Source: SP197 sp965242595
GTDB taxonomy: Bacteria > Pseudomonadota > Alphaproteobacteria > SP197
Reading direction: 5' to 3'
Length of the DNA stretch: 64,000 bases
Assembly (NCBI GenBank): GCA_965242595.1
Contig: OZ251464.1
Span: 930,001 to 994,000, forward strand
Position 1 is the first letter of the stretch. Each line of letters begins with the position of its first letter. Below the pieces are notes generated by a model. It was not told where the DNA came from and ran no database searches. It saw nothing but the letters and a program-made list of their open reading frames with translations. Made by a program: the position numbers and the translations under genes. This document shows positions 54,998 through 63,041 of the stretch, one piece after another.

Positions 54998-55025
54998 TTG
55001 ACATAGGGCCAACATTCCCTTACAT
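54998..55025 (+). promoter_or_regulatory. Probable promoter of second coiled-coil gene
   Basis: TTGACA at 54998-55003 and TTACAT at 55020-55025 with a 16-bp spacer, within a block duplicated from the region at 54228. The -10 differs from that of the first copy. Confidence 0.45.
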
Positions 55026-55081
55026 CCCACCCACCGTGCCCGCTACCGGGCATGAGCGCGGCGCGACCGGGAGCAAACCAG

Positions 55082-55759
55082 GTGTTCGAATTTGTCGGCA
55101 ATTTGTTCGGAGACACCCCGGAAACGATCATGGCCACGGCCACGGCCTCGCTCGTTCTCGTCACGGCCTGCCTCGTCATCGTCGGCCTTGTCATCGGAAT
55201 TCTCCAATTGATCTACATCAAGCGTGGCATCGACGCCATGAACGAAAGCAGCCGCCAACGCGCCGAGGACAGGGAACGTCACGATCTCGTTTTCCAGGAA
55301 CAAAGCCGTGCCTTTCACAAGTTGATCGAAGAAAGCGAGAAAAACCGCGAGGCTGCGGACAGGCGCAGCGAACAACAAGGCCTCGCCCTCCAGAAGCTGA
55401 TTGAAGAAAGCGAGAAAAACCGGGAGGCTGCGGACAGGCGCAGCGAACAACAAGGCCTCGCCCTCCAGAAGCTGATCGAAGACGGCGAGAAAAGCCGGGA
55501 AGCTGCGGACAGGCGCAGCGAGCAACAAGGCCTCGCCCTTCAAAAGCTGATCGAAGACGGCGAGAAAAGCCGGGAAGCTGCGGACAGGCGCAGCGAGCAA
55601 CAGAGCCACGTTTTCCAGCAACAGGGCCTCGCCCTCCAGAAGCTGATCGAAGACGGCGAAAAAAGCCGCGAAGCCCTCGCCGAAGCCGTCAGCGGCCTCA
55701 GACTCGCCATCCAGAACGCCACTCCGCGCCAGGAAGGCCCCGCCCCCCACAGCACATAG
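55082..55759 (+). CDS. Membrane-anchored coiled-coil protein, paralogue 2
   Basis: A 225-residue paralogue of the protein at 54328: same N-terminus (VFEFVGNLFGDTPETIM), one transmembrane helix and IYIKRGIDAMNESS, then more copies of the 25-residue unit (EQQGLALQKLIEDGEKSREA type). The shared CCTCGCC DNA marks recur at 55381, 55456 and 55531 (75-bp period) and again at 55627 after a 21-bp extra segment. GTG 55082 has GGGAG eight bases upstream; ATG 55052 is an alternative. The near-identical units suggest recent expansion. Function unknown. Confidence 0.72.
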   Translation: MFEFVGNLFGDTPETIMATATASLVLVTACLVIVGLVIGILQLIYIKRGIDAMNESSRQRAEDRERHDLVFQEQSRAFHKLIEESEKNREAADRRSEQQGLALQKLIEESEKNREAADRRSEQQGLALQKLIEDGEKSREAADRRSEQQGLALQKLIEDGEKSREAADRRSEQQSHVFQQQGLALQKLIEDGEKSREALAEAVSGLRLAIQNATPRQEGPAPHST

Positions 55760-56082
55760 CGCCGTCCCCGCCCGCTACAGCTTCATCCGCTTGAACATGC
55801 CCTCCGGCCCGGCGCGGATCGCCGCCATGATCGGGCGCCAGATGCGGCGCACATAAATCACATCGCACGGCGAAAAAAGCCGCGAAGCCCTCGCCGAAGC
55901 CGTCAACGGCCTCAGACTCGCCATCCAGAACGCCGCTCCGCGCCAGGAAGGCCCTGCCCCCCACAGCACATAGCGGCGCCCCGCCCGCTACAGCTTCATC
56001 CGCTTGAACACGCCCTCCGGTATGGCGCGGATCGCCGCCATGATCGGGCGCCAGATGCGGCGCACATAAATCACATCGCGCC
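55655..56082. repeat. 214-bp tandem duplication at convergent gene junction
   Basis: The block starting GGCGAAAAAAGCCGCG at 55655 is repeated from 55869. Each copy contains the last about 35 codons of the coiled-coil gene, then the 3' end of the convergent SDR gene. In the first copy only the coiled-coil end is functional; in the second only the SDR end is. Thus 55760-55868 carries an SDR remnant and 55869-55972 a coiled-coil remnant. Confidence 0.85.
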
Positions 56083-56713
56083 GCCGCCGGATGGCCCGGG
56101 CGATGGCGTCGGCCACCTCTTCCGGCTCGGCGGTCAACAGCGCCGGATGGTCCATCCCCTCGATCATCCGGGTGCGAACGAAGCCCGGCTTCACCGTCAC
56201 CACATGCACCCCCGACGCAAACAGCCGGTTGCGCAGCCCCGACAAAAAGGCGGTAAAACCGGCCTTCGCCGACCCATAAACATGGTTCGAACCCCGCCCC
56301 CGCTCGCCCGCCACCGAGCTCACGCCAACCAGGGTGCCGCTGCCGCGCCGCGCGAAACGCTCGCCCAGCGCCCCCATCAGCTGCGCCGGGCCCACATAAT
56401 TGGCCCGCATCGTCCGCCCCACCGCCACCGCATCGCTCTCCCCCCGCTCGCCCAGCGCCCCCACCACGCAAATGGCGACATCGGGCAGGGGGTCCAGCCT
56501 CTCCAGCATGGCGGTGCCGCCATCCTCGTCCAGCACATCGCACAGATGCAGGGCAGGGGCGGCGCCGCTGCGCAGGCCCACATCCCGCGCCTCCCTCTCC
56601 AGCCGTTCCGGATCGCGCCCGGCCAGCTGCAAGCCATAGCCGTCGTCCGCCAGCCGGCGCGCCACGGCGCGGCCGATATCCGAACTGGCGCCCACGATCA
56701 GCGCCGTCCCCAT
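55988..56713 (-). CDS. DprE2-like SDR oxidoreductase
   Basis: A 241-residue short-chain dehydrogenase with TALIVGASSDIGRAVARRL, an intact YxxxK (HVYGSAKAGFTAFLSGLRN), SSVAGERGRGSN and a conserved C-terminus ending RRDVIYVRRIWRPIMAAI and FKRMKL. This is the family of decaprenylphosphoryl-2-keto-ribose reductase (DprE2), which completes formation of decaprenylphosphoryl-arabinose. DprE1-like and UbiA-like genes at 61633 and 63042 support that role. ATG 56713 has GGGGGAGGATGGC upstream. Its 3' end was copied in the neighbouring duplications. Confidence 0.82.
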   Translation of the reverse strand: MGTALIVGASSDIGRAVARRLADDGYGLQLAGRDPERLEREARDVGLRSGAAPALHLCDVLDEDGGTAMLERLDPLPDVAICVVGALGERGESDAVAVGRTMRANYVGPAQLMGALGERFARRGSGTLVGVSSVAGERGRGSNHVYGSAKAGFTAFLSGLRNRLFASGVHVVTVKPGFVRTRMIEGMDHPALLTAEPEEVADAIARAIRRRRDVIYVRRIWRPIMAAIRAIPEGVFKRMKL

Positions 56714-56755
56714 GCCATCCTCCCCCATCGCTCGCCCCAACCCCGGGGCGCAATC

Positions 56756-56784
56756 TTGACACCGCCCCGCGCCCCCCGCTAGCC
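56756..56784 (+). promoter_or_regulatory. Possible promoter of manC
   Basis: TTGACA at 56756-56761 followed 16 bp later by GCTAGC (56778-56783), within the 119-bp divergent region between the SDR and ManC-type genes. The -10 is a weak match. Confidence 0.35.
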
Positions 56785-56832
56785 ACAACCACCCCAGCCC
56801 CCCAACCCCCACCCCAGGAACGTCCCGCACCC

Positions 56833-58326
56833 ATGCGCATCCACCCGGTCATCCTGTCCGGCGGTTCGGGAACCAGGCTGTGGCCCGAATCGCTCCAGGC
56901 GCACCCAAAGCAGTTCCTGCCGCTCACCTCCCATCGCAGCCTGCTGCAGGAAACCGCGCTGCGCGTGGCCGATGCTGCCGCCTTCGCCCCGCCCCTGGCG
57001 GTCTGCAACCGGCGCCACCGCTTCCTGGTCGCCGAGCAGCTGCGCGAAATCGCCCTCGCCCCCGCCCGCATCGTCCTGGAGCCTGCCGCCCGCAACACGG
57101 CCCCCGCCATCGCCGCCGCCGCCATGCTGCTCGCGGCCCGCGATGGCGATGCCCTCATGCTGGTCCTGCCGTCCGACCACGCCGTCGCCGACGCCAACGG
57201 CTTCCGCGCCGCCATCCGGGCCGCCACCCCTGCCGCCGCCGCCGGCCTGCTGGTCACATTCGGCATCGCCCCCACCGGCCCGGAAACCGGCTATGGCTAC
57301 ATCGCCGCCGACAGGGGGGCAGAGCTTTCCCCCGGCTGCTTCCGCGTCTCCCGCTTCGTCGAAAAGCCGGATCTCCCCACCGCGCAAAGCTATCTCGCCC
57401 AGGGCGGCTGGTATTGGAACAGCGGCATGTTCCTGTTCACCGCCGCCGCCTTCCTGGCGGAATGTCGCCGCCACCGGCCCGCCCTCCACCGCGCCGTCTC
57501 CACCGCCGTCGCCGGCGCAAAGGACGATCTCGATTTCCTCCGCCTCGCCCCCGAGCCCTTCCAGGCCGCCCCGGCCATATCGGTCGATTACGCCGTCATG
57601 GAGCGCACCGACAAAGCGGCGGTCACCCCCGCTGCCATGGGCTGGGCCGATATGGGTTCATGGGCGGCGCTGTGGAAAAACGGCCCCCGCGATGCCGATG
57701 GCAATCTCTGCCGCGGGCGGGCGCTCGCCAGCGGCGTATCCAATTCGCTCCTCTCGTCCATCGCCTCCGACGCCCCCCTGGTCGCCGCCCTGGGCGTCCA
57801 GGATCTCGCCGTGGTCGCCACCCGCGATGCCGTGCTGGTGGCGCCGCTGGCCCGCGCCGGCGAGGTCGGCGCCATGGCCCAACGCCTGGCCGCGCAACCG
57901 GGCGATATGGCGGCCCATATGCGCGTTCACCGCCCCTGGGGCTTCTTCCAGGTCCTGCACCGCGGCCAGCGCTTCCAGGTCAAACGCATCTCCGTCAAGC
58001 CGGGCGCCGCCCTGTCCTTACAGCGCCACCGCCACCGCGCCGAGCACTGGGTGGTCCTCGACGGCATCGCCCGGGTGGTCAAAGATGGCGCCAGCTTCCT
58101 CCTGCGCCCGAACCAGGCCGCCGACATCCCCCCGCTCTGCATCCACCGCCTCGCCAACCCCGGCGACAAACCGCTCGATCTGATCGAGGTGCAAACCGGC
58201 GACTATCTGGGGGAAGACGACATCCAGCGTTTCGAAGACGACTACGGCCGCTCCACCCCCCCACCCACCGCCGAACCGGAAACCAGGGAAGCCGCCCCGG
58301 AACATCCAGCCAGAACGATGGAATAG
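56833..58326 (+). CDS. manC: Mannose-1-phosphate guanylyltransferase / mannose-6-phosphate isomerase
   Basis: A 497-residue bifunctional ManC/AlgA-type enzyme making GDP-mannose. The nucleotidyltransferase part has HPVILSGGSGTRLWPES, VLPSDHAVAD, FVEKPDLPTA and the NSGMFLF segment. The C-terminal cupin isomerase domain has RPWGFFQVLHRGQRFQVKR and QRHRHRAEHWVVLDG. The last 30 residues are a Pro/Glu-rich tail. It supplies GDP-mannose for the polysaccharide genes around it. Confidence 0.92.
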   Translation: MRIHPVILSGGSGTRLWPESLQAHPKQFLPLTSHRSLLQETALRVADAAAFAPPLAVCNRRHRFLVAEQLREIALAPARIVLEPAARNTAPAIAAAAMLLAARDGDALMLVLPSDHAVADANGFRAAIRAATPAAAAGLLVTFGIAPTGPETGYGYIAADRGAELSPGCFRVSRFVEKPDLPTAQSYLAQGGWYWNSGMFLFTAAAFLAECRRHRPALHRAVSTAVAGAKDDLDFLRLAPEPFQAAPAISVDYAVMERTDKAAVTPAAMGWADMGSWAALWKNGPRDADGNLCRGRALASGVSNSLLSSIASDAPLVAALGVQDLAVVATRDAVLVAPLARAGEVGAMAQRLAAQPGDMAAHMRVHRPWGFFQVLHRGQRFQVKRISVKPGAALSLQRHRHRAEHWVVLDGIARVVKDGASFLLRPNQAADIPPLCIHRLANPGDKPLDLIEVQTGDYLGEDDIQRFEDDYGRSTPPPTAEPETREAAPEHPARTME

Positions 58327-58714
58327 CCGCCCCCATAACCACGCCGCCGCCCGCCAGGCTGCCACAACCCGTCCGAGCGGGTGTCGCAAGGCTGCTGCAA
58401 GGAGAGCACCGGGGCGGAAGCTGCTCACCCTTGCTATGTTTCCAACAGATATGTTGCCAACAAGCTTGTTGCAAACGGAATTGCTGGCAAAACGGGCACC
58501 ATGCGCCCCGCCACCACCTGCGCCACCACCCCCGACACCCTCCCGGCACCCGCGCGAATCCCAGCCGATCCCCTCACCGCCGCCACCCCGGCGCATATAT
58601 CCGCTGGCTGCGCGAACCGCAGACTTGTGCTACAGAGCGCCCCACACCGCCGCCGCCGACAAAGGCCAGCCCTTCCCGTTCCGAGTGCCGCCCCCTCCAG
58701 CATGGGAGATCGAG
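58327..58714. other. Gene-free stretch with degenerate 15-bp repeats
   Basis: No convincing gene is seen. At 58441-58495 are about four degenerate 15-bp units of the form TKCCAACANNNNTGT. Two are perfect palindromes, CAACAGATATGTTG (58443-58456) and CAACAAGCTTGTTG (58458-58471), centred 15 bp apart, and a third, TTGCTGGCAA, lies at 58481-58490. The local AT content is higher than in the surrounding DNA. It may be an operator array for the next gene. Confidence 0.5.
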
Positions 58715-58948
58715 ATGACCGATGGGAGCACCAGGCTTCAGCGCCTGAGAAAACCCGATACCGACATTGACCGCATGATGGCTATCTACAAACAGGCGGC
58801 AGCGGTTCACGACGCAGCTCGCGCCGCCATGGGGCAAGGCCCGGTGGTGCAGGTATCTTCGACCGCCTCCACCAATGTCCCGATCACGCCGGGGCCGGAT
58901 ATTTGGCACATTCCCCTGGCCGATCAGCGCCGCCGACAAAGCACATGA
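58715..58948 (+). CDS. Small hypothetical protein
   Basis: A 77-residue open frame starting MTDGSTRLQRLRKPDTDID, with GGGAGATCGAG upstream of the ATG, a helical middle (RMMAIYKQAAAVHDAARAAM) and a polar C-terminus. No family recognised. It lies downstream of the 15-bp palindromic repeats and upstream of the GT42/FkbM-like gene on the same strand. The presence of a good ribosome-binding site and amphipathic helix make it plausible as a real gene. Confidence 0.45.
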   Translation: MTDGSTRLQRLRKPDTDIDRMMAIYKQAAAVHDAARAAMGQGPVVQVSSTASTNVPITPGPDIWHIPLADQRRRQST

Positions 58949-59016
58949 CACCCCCGGAATATCCCCCACCGAACGACATTCACCGCCACGCCGGCAGAAA
59001 GACCGAGACCCCGTGA

Positions 59017-60804
59017 ATGTCACCGCCACAGGCCCCACAGCAGAACCCGGCGCCACCCTGGCACACCGCTTCCCGCGCCAGCGATACCCTCGTCGTTCTG
59101 GGCAACGGCCCTTCCCTGAAGGGCTTCGACTTCGCCAGCCTCGCTGGCTTCGACACCATAGGCATGAACGCCGCCTACCGCCATTGGGATAGGATCGGCT
59201 GGTACCCACGCTATTACATTTGCCTCGATACCGTCGTCGGCCTGTCGCACAAACAAGCCATCGCCCGCCTGGTTCGTGAATCCGATTCCAACGGCATAAG
59301 ATATTTCATATTGCTCCAGGAGCTCGTCGCCTGTGTGCCAGAGCTGCAAAACCACCCCCGAATCCTGATATTCGATCATGTGCAGAGAGTCCTGCTATCC
59401 GGCGACATGCAGCACAGCTCCCCCTTCTTTTCCCCCGTCGATCCGCTCACAACCGGCAGCCACGCCGCCCTGATGGGGGCCGTGTTCGGCTACAAACACA
59501 TCTACCTCCTGGGTGTAGATTGCAATTACGTCGAACGTGTTTCCGGGTCGAAAAAGATAGCAAGATACGTCCTTGAGATAGCGGACGACTCCAGGCACAA
59601 CCCCAACTACTTTTTCGACGACTACCAGCGCAAAGGCGATCGCTATCACGTTCCCAATTCCGACATCTACCCCGAACTACATCTCGAAAGCTGGCGGGTC
59701 GCAGCCGAAAAACTCAAAGCCGCAGGCATCGTCGTCACAAACGCCAACCGCCATTCCAAGGTGGACGCATTCCCGTTCTGCGACCCCGACGACATCGAGC
59801 TCACCTTGCTAGGCCCATACCGGCGAAGCGAGAAAGCCCATATCGACGAAGTGGAACTGGTAGAGCGCTTCTTCGCCGCATCGCCCCCACATCCCGCGCC
59901 CACACCCCCCGTCATGATCGACGTCGGCGCCCATCGCGGAAAAATGTCGTCTCGCTTCCTCGATCTTGGCTGGAAGGTTATCGCCTTCGAGCCGGATGCA
60001 GCCAATCGCAGCCAATTGCTGAAAAACCTCGGCTCACACCCCATGATCGCCATCGATGCGCGGGCGCTCGCCAGCGAGCCGGCTGGAGAAAAACCGTTTT
60101 TCACCTCCAAAGAAAGCACCGGCATCGCCAGCCTGGCGGCCTTTCACGATACCCACAAACAAACCGCAACGGTGTCTGTCACCGACCTGCGCCACGCCGT
60201 GAAAGAACATCGCCTTTCCAGAATAGATTTCCTGAAGATCGACACCGAAGGTTACGATCTGATGGTTCTCAAAGGCCTGCCTTGGGAAAACATGCAACCC
60301 CATGTCATCCTGTGCGAATTCGAAGATGACAAGACACATCCCCTGGGATACTCATATCACGATATGGCAACATTCCTTATCGACAAGGGATACACCGTTT
60401 TCGTCAGCGAATGGCATCCGGTCATCCGCTACGGCATCGGGCACGACTGGCGCCGCCTGGCTCCCTGGCCCTGCCGCTTGGAGAACCCAAGAATCTGGGG
60501 AAATCTGATCGCCTTCCGAAACGCGCCCGATCACCAAACCCTGCGCTCCATGGCGCAGGACGTCGTGGAACTGGCATCCAGGCCAAAGGCGCCAATAATC
60601 TCATCGCCGCATCCCGCTTCCCCTGCCAGACCGGCCGCCAGAATGGCCCATCGCCCCCGCACGCTTCATGCGGTGCGACTCCACCGCGCCGCGCGCCGCC
60701 TGTTCTACGCATGCCCCCTGCCGCCGGCCCTGCGCCGCCGCCTTCTCCACCGCTACCACCGCTTCATGGCATCCCGGCAAGCTGGCCGGCCCTCCGTCGG
60801 CTAA
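59017..60804 (+). CDS. GT42/DUF115-like domain fused to FkbM methyltransferase
   Basis: A 595-residue two-domain protein. The N-terminal half has LVVLGNGPSLKGFDFASLAG (about residue 25) and GSHAALMGAVFGYKHIYLLG, as in family 42 sialyltransferases and the related DUF115 proteins. The C-terminal half is an FkbM-type SAM methyltransferase: VMIDVGAHRGKMSSRFLDLG (about 305) and RIDFLKIDTEGYDLMVLKGL (about 405). The last 50 residues are basic. A sialic-acid-like transferase with sugar O-methylation is one reading, consistent with the CMP-sugar synthetase at 48894, but the N-domain assignment is tentative. The ATG lacks a strong ribosome-binding site. Confidence 0.75.
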   Translation: MSPPQAPQQNPAPPWHTASRASDTLVVLGNGPSLKGFDFASLAGFDTIGMNAAYRHWDRIGWYPRYYICLDTVVGLSHKQAIARLVRESDSNGIRYFILLQELVACVPELQNHPRILIFDHVQRVLLSGDMQHSSPFFSPVDPLTTGSHAALMGAVFGYKHIYLLGVDCNYVERVSGSKKIARYVLEIADDSRHNPNYFFDDYQRKGDRYHVPNSDIYPELHLESWRVAAEKLKAAGIVVTNANRHSKVDAFPFCDPDDIELTLLGPYRRSEKAHIDEVELVERFFAASPPHPAPTPPVMIDVGAHRGKMSSRFLDLGWKVIAFEPDAANRSQLLKNLGSHPMIAIDARALASEPAGEKPFFTSKESTGIASLAAFHDTHKQTATVSVTDLRHAVKEHRLSRIDFLKIDTEGYDLMVLKGLPWENMQPHVILCEFEDDKTHPLGYSYHDMATFLIDKGYTVFVSEWHPVIRYGIGHDWRRLAPWPCRLENPRIWGNLIAFRNAPDHQTLRSMAQDVVELASRPKAPIISSPHPASPARPAARMAHRPRTLHAVRLHRAARRLFYACPLPPALRRRLLHRYHRFMASRQAGRPSVG

Positions 60805-60850
60805 CGCCACCGACAAGGCACACGACGCCAGGGGCTAGTCACTGCCGAAT

Positions 60851-61327
60851 CTAGGATGAGCGTTGCGCCAGCACGCAGTCCCGCAGCTCTACCTCATAGA
60901 CCTTGCGGATCTGCTCCACCTCCGAACCGAAGTCATAGGCAACCTTGCGCATAGCCCGCCGCAACGCCTCGTCCTTCTCAAGCCGTTGGGTCACATAATC
61001 CCCACACAGCTCGAAAACATCGAACTCCTCTCTCCCGCCCGCGCCATCCAGAAGATTTCGAGCATGACCCGCCGCCCATTCCCTGATCGAAGCAGCCCTC
61101 GATATCCTGACGCCGAACTCGGTCAGTCGAGCCGGTCCGCTCCCTTGCACGGCTCTCGGGGGCGGCAGGCGCTCGAACATGCTGTCGAGCTTCTGGCGAA
61201 TCTCTTGCATGAGCGCTCTGAACGACTTCCGGTCGGCATTGACGGCCCCGACCCACATGCCAATGCCAAGCACGGCGCCTGTAAAGGTCACGAGCGCCGC
61301 TGCTATCCACAGGAGGTTGAAATCCAT
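60851..61327 (-). CDS. Membrane-anchored hypothetical protein
   Basis: A 158-residue protein with one N-terminal transmembrane helix (LLWIAAALVTFTGAVLGIGM), a short coiled-coil-like stretch (SFRALMQEIRQKLDSMFERL), a Pro-rich turn and a soluble C-terminal domain with RLTEFGVRISRA and FELCGDYV. I do not recognise a function. It lies downstream of a strong promoter/operator at 61465-61493 and a 32-codon frame, on the same strand. The topology recalls the coiled-coil proteins at 54328 and 55082 but the sequences are unrelated. Confidence 0.6.
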   Translation of the reverse strand: MDFNLLWIAAALVTFTGAVLGIGMWVGAVNADRKSFRALMQEIRQKLDSMFERLPPPRAVQGSGPARLTEFGVRISRAASIREWAAGHARNLLDGAGGREEFDVFELCGDYVTQRLEKDEALRRAMRKVAYDFGSEVEQIRKVYEVELRDCVLAQRSS

Positions 61328-61352
61328 CTCTCTGCGTCCCTCTTCGCAGATT

Positions 61353-61451
61353 CAGGCGGCATCTTCGGGCAACGTCCAGGCCGCTTCGATCAACGAGAGA
61401 CCCTTGCGAAAGCGCTGGCTCACTGCATGGCGCGCCATAACTTTCTCCATC
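61353..61451 (-). CDS. Possible 32-residue leader ORF or transposase remnant
   Basis: A short frame starting MEKVMARHAVSQRFRKGLSL and ending WTLPEDAA, about seven bases after the predicted transcription start. Its sequence faintly recalls the N-terminus of IS1595-family transposases; removing one base at its stop would continue as ESAKRDAERW, which fits that idea. It could equally be a leader peptide for the gene at 60851. No repeats clearly delimit an insertion sequence. Confidence 0.3.
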
Positions 61452-61453
61452 GC

Positions 61454-61493
61454 CACTATGTAAAGTATAGTGGCTACAGCGGCCCGTGTCAAG
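61454..61493 (-). promoter_or_regulatory. Strong promoter with overlapping palindromic operator
   Basis: On the minus strand TTGACA (61493-61488) and TATACT (61470-61465) are separated by 17 bp. A perfect inverted repeat CCACTAT-N7-ATAGTGG (61454-61474) covers the -10. It drives the minus strand towards the small frame at 61451 and the gene at 60851, and probably binds a repressor. Upstream lie three TTTTCGTA direct repeats (61504, 61526, 61539, plus-strand reading). The rest of 61328-61632 shows nothing else. Confidence 0.65.
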
Positions 61494-61632
61494 GGGGTGA
61501 TAATTTTCGTATGCGACCCCCATCGTTTTCGTAAGTTATTTTCGTAAGAATCTCACCCATGGGGAAAGGCAAGGGTGCCCCTGGCTGCAAGCCGGTGAAG
61601 CGACAGCGCCACAACCTTCCCAGCCTCCCCCG

Positions 61633-62976
61633 TCACAGGGAAAGCCGGGCCGAAAGCGCGGATGCGAATTTGGCCGCGCCGCCACCCCGCGCCTCCCGAA
61701 ACTCGCCCAGCCGGGGATAGCCCTGCCGCACCCGTTCCGCCCCACAGCGCGCATCCTTGGCCAGATAAACCCGCCCCCCGCTTCCGTGAACGATGGCGTC
61801 GAAGGCATCCAGCAGCTCCAGCGTGCCTGCGCGCATCGGAAAATCCAGCGCCAGCGTCCAGCCCTCGATGGGAAACGACATCGGCCCTTCCCCGGCCGGC
61901 CCCAACAGCTTCAACACCGCCAGAAACGATCCTCGCCCGGCATCGGCGGCCCGCTCCAGCAAGGCGGCGATCCCCGCTGCGCCTTCGCCCTTGGGCAACA
62001 CGCATTGATACTGAACGAACCCCGCCCGGCCATAAAGGCGGTTCCATGCCCCGATGCCGTCCAGGGGAAAGAAAAACGGATCGAAATGAACCACCCGCGC
62101 CCCGCCGCGCATCCCGCCATAACGGTAATACAGCTCGTTGAAGGCGGCGATGGAAACGCGGTTCAGCAGCACCCCGGGCGCCGCAATCGGAACCGACAGC
62201 CGCGCGCCAGCCGCCGCCGGGCGCAGCGCCTCGCGCGCCAATTGCGGCCCCAGCGCGCCCAGTTCCAGAAATTCCCCCTGCGTCGCCAGGGCGCGGCCCA
62301 GGCGCCTGCCGCGCGCCAGACAGTCGATCCAGGCCACGCTGAAAGGCCGCCCCGCCGCCGCCTCGAACCAGGCCATGGTTTCGTCCAGATCCCGCGTGGC
62401 CTGCGTTTCGGCCCGCACGAAAGCGGTCTCGATCGGCTTCAGCCGAAAACGCGCCGAAACAACGATGCCGGTCAGCCCCATGCCGCCCAGGGTGGCGCGA
62501 AAAAGATCGCCATTGCAGGATCGGGAACAGAGCCGCATCTCCCCATCCGCCGTCGCCAGGGTCAACGATTCCACATGGGCGCCGAACGATCCGTCGCGAT
62601 GGTGGTTCTTGCCGTGAACATCGGCGGCGATCATGCCCCCCACGGTCACGAACTTCGTTCCCGGAACCACCGGCGGAAACCACCCTCGCGGCACGAAAGT
62701 CTCCAATATATCGGCCAGCAACACCCCCGCTTCACAGCTCAAAAACCCGCTTTCGGGGTCGAACCCCTGCATCCGGTCCATCTTCAGCATGGAAACCGTC
62801 ATTTCCGGGTTCAGCGCCGCGTCGCCATAGGCGCGCCCATTGCCGCGCGCGATCAGGGTTCCGCCCCCGGCAAGCAGGCCGCCCACGGCGCCGGCGTCGT
62901 GAAGCCGCGCCATCCGGCAGGAGAGCACCGGATAACGTCCCCACCCGGAAAGCTTCACGCCGCCCATTCCCGCCAC
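61633..62976 (-). CDS. DprE1-like decaprenylphosphoryl-ribose oxidase (FAD)
   Basis: A 447-residue FAD enzyme of the DprE1 family, which oxidises decaprenylphosphoryl-ribose at C2. FAD-binding segments are LIARGNGRAYGDAALN and VTVGGMIAADVHGKNHH; DGSFGAHVESLTL follows. Near the C-terminus AKDARCGAERVRQGYPRLGEF contains the catalytic Lys region. The benzothiazinone-target Cys of the mycobacterial enzyme (GWNVCVDFP) is Ala here (GWTLALDFP). It lies 65 bp downstream of the UbiA-type gene on the same strand. GTG 62976 or ATG 62967 is the start. Confidence 0.88.
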   Translation of the reverse strand: MAGMGGVKLSGWGRYPVLSCRMARLHDAGAVGGLLAGGGTLIARGNGRAYGDAALNPEMTVSMLKMDRMQGFDPESGFLSCEAGVLLADILETFVPRGWFPPVVPGTKFVTVGGMIAADVHGKNHHRDGSFGAHVESLTLATADGEMRLCSRSCNGDLFRATLGGMGLTGIVVSARFRLKPIETAFVRAETQATRDLDETMAWFEAAAGRPFSVAWIDCLARGRRLGRALATQGEFLELGALGPQLAREALRPAAAGARLSVPIAAPGVLLNRVSIAAFNELYYRYGGMRGGARVVHFDPFFFPLDGIGAWNRLYGRAGFVQYQCVLPKGEGAAGIAALLERAADAGRGSFLAVLKLLGPAGEGPMSFPIEGWTLALDFPMRAGTLELLDAFDAIVHGSGGRVYLAKDARCGAERVRQGYPRLGEFREARGGGAAKFASALSARLSL

Positions 62977-63041
62977 CCGAACCGCCGCTCACGGCCAGCA
63001 GCCTGCGCCACCCCAACCGTCATCGCCATCCCCGCAACCCG

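Noticed and set aside
55375..55660. CRISPR-like or minisatellite reading of the 75-bp repeats
   Set aside because: The period is a multiple of three and the repeats keep one open frame, so they are coding repeats of a coiled-coil protein.
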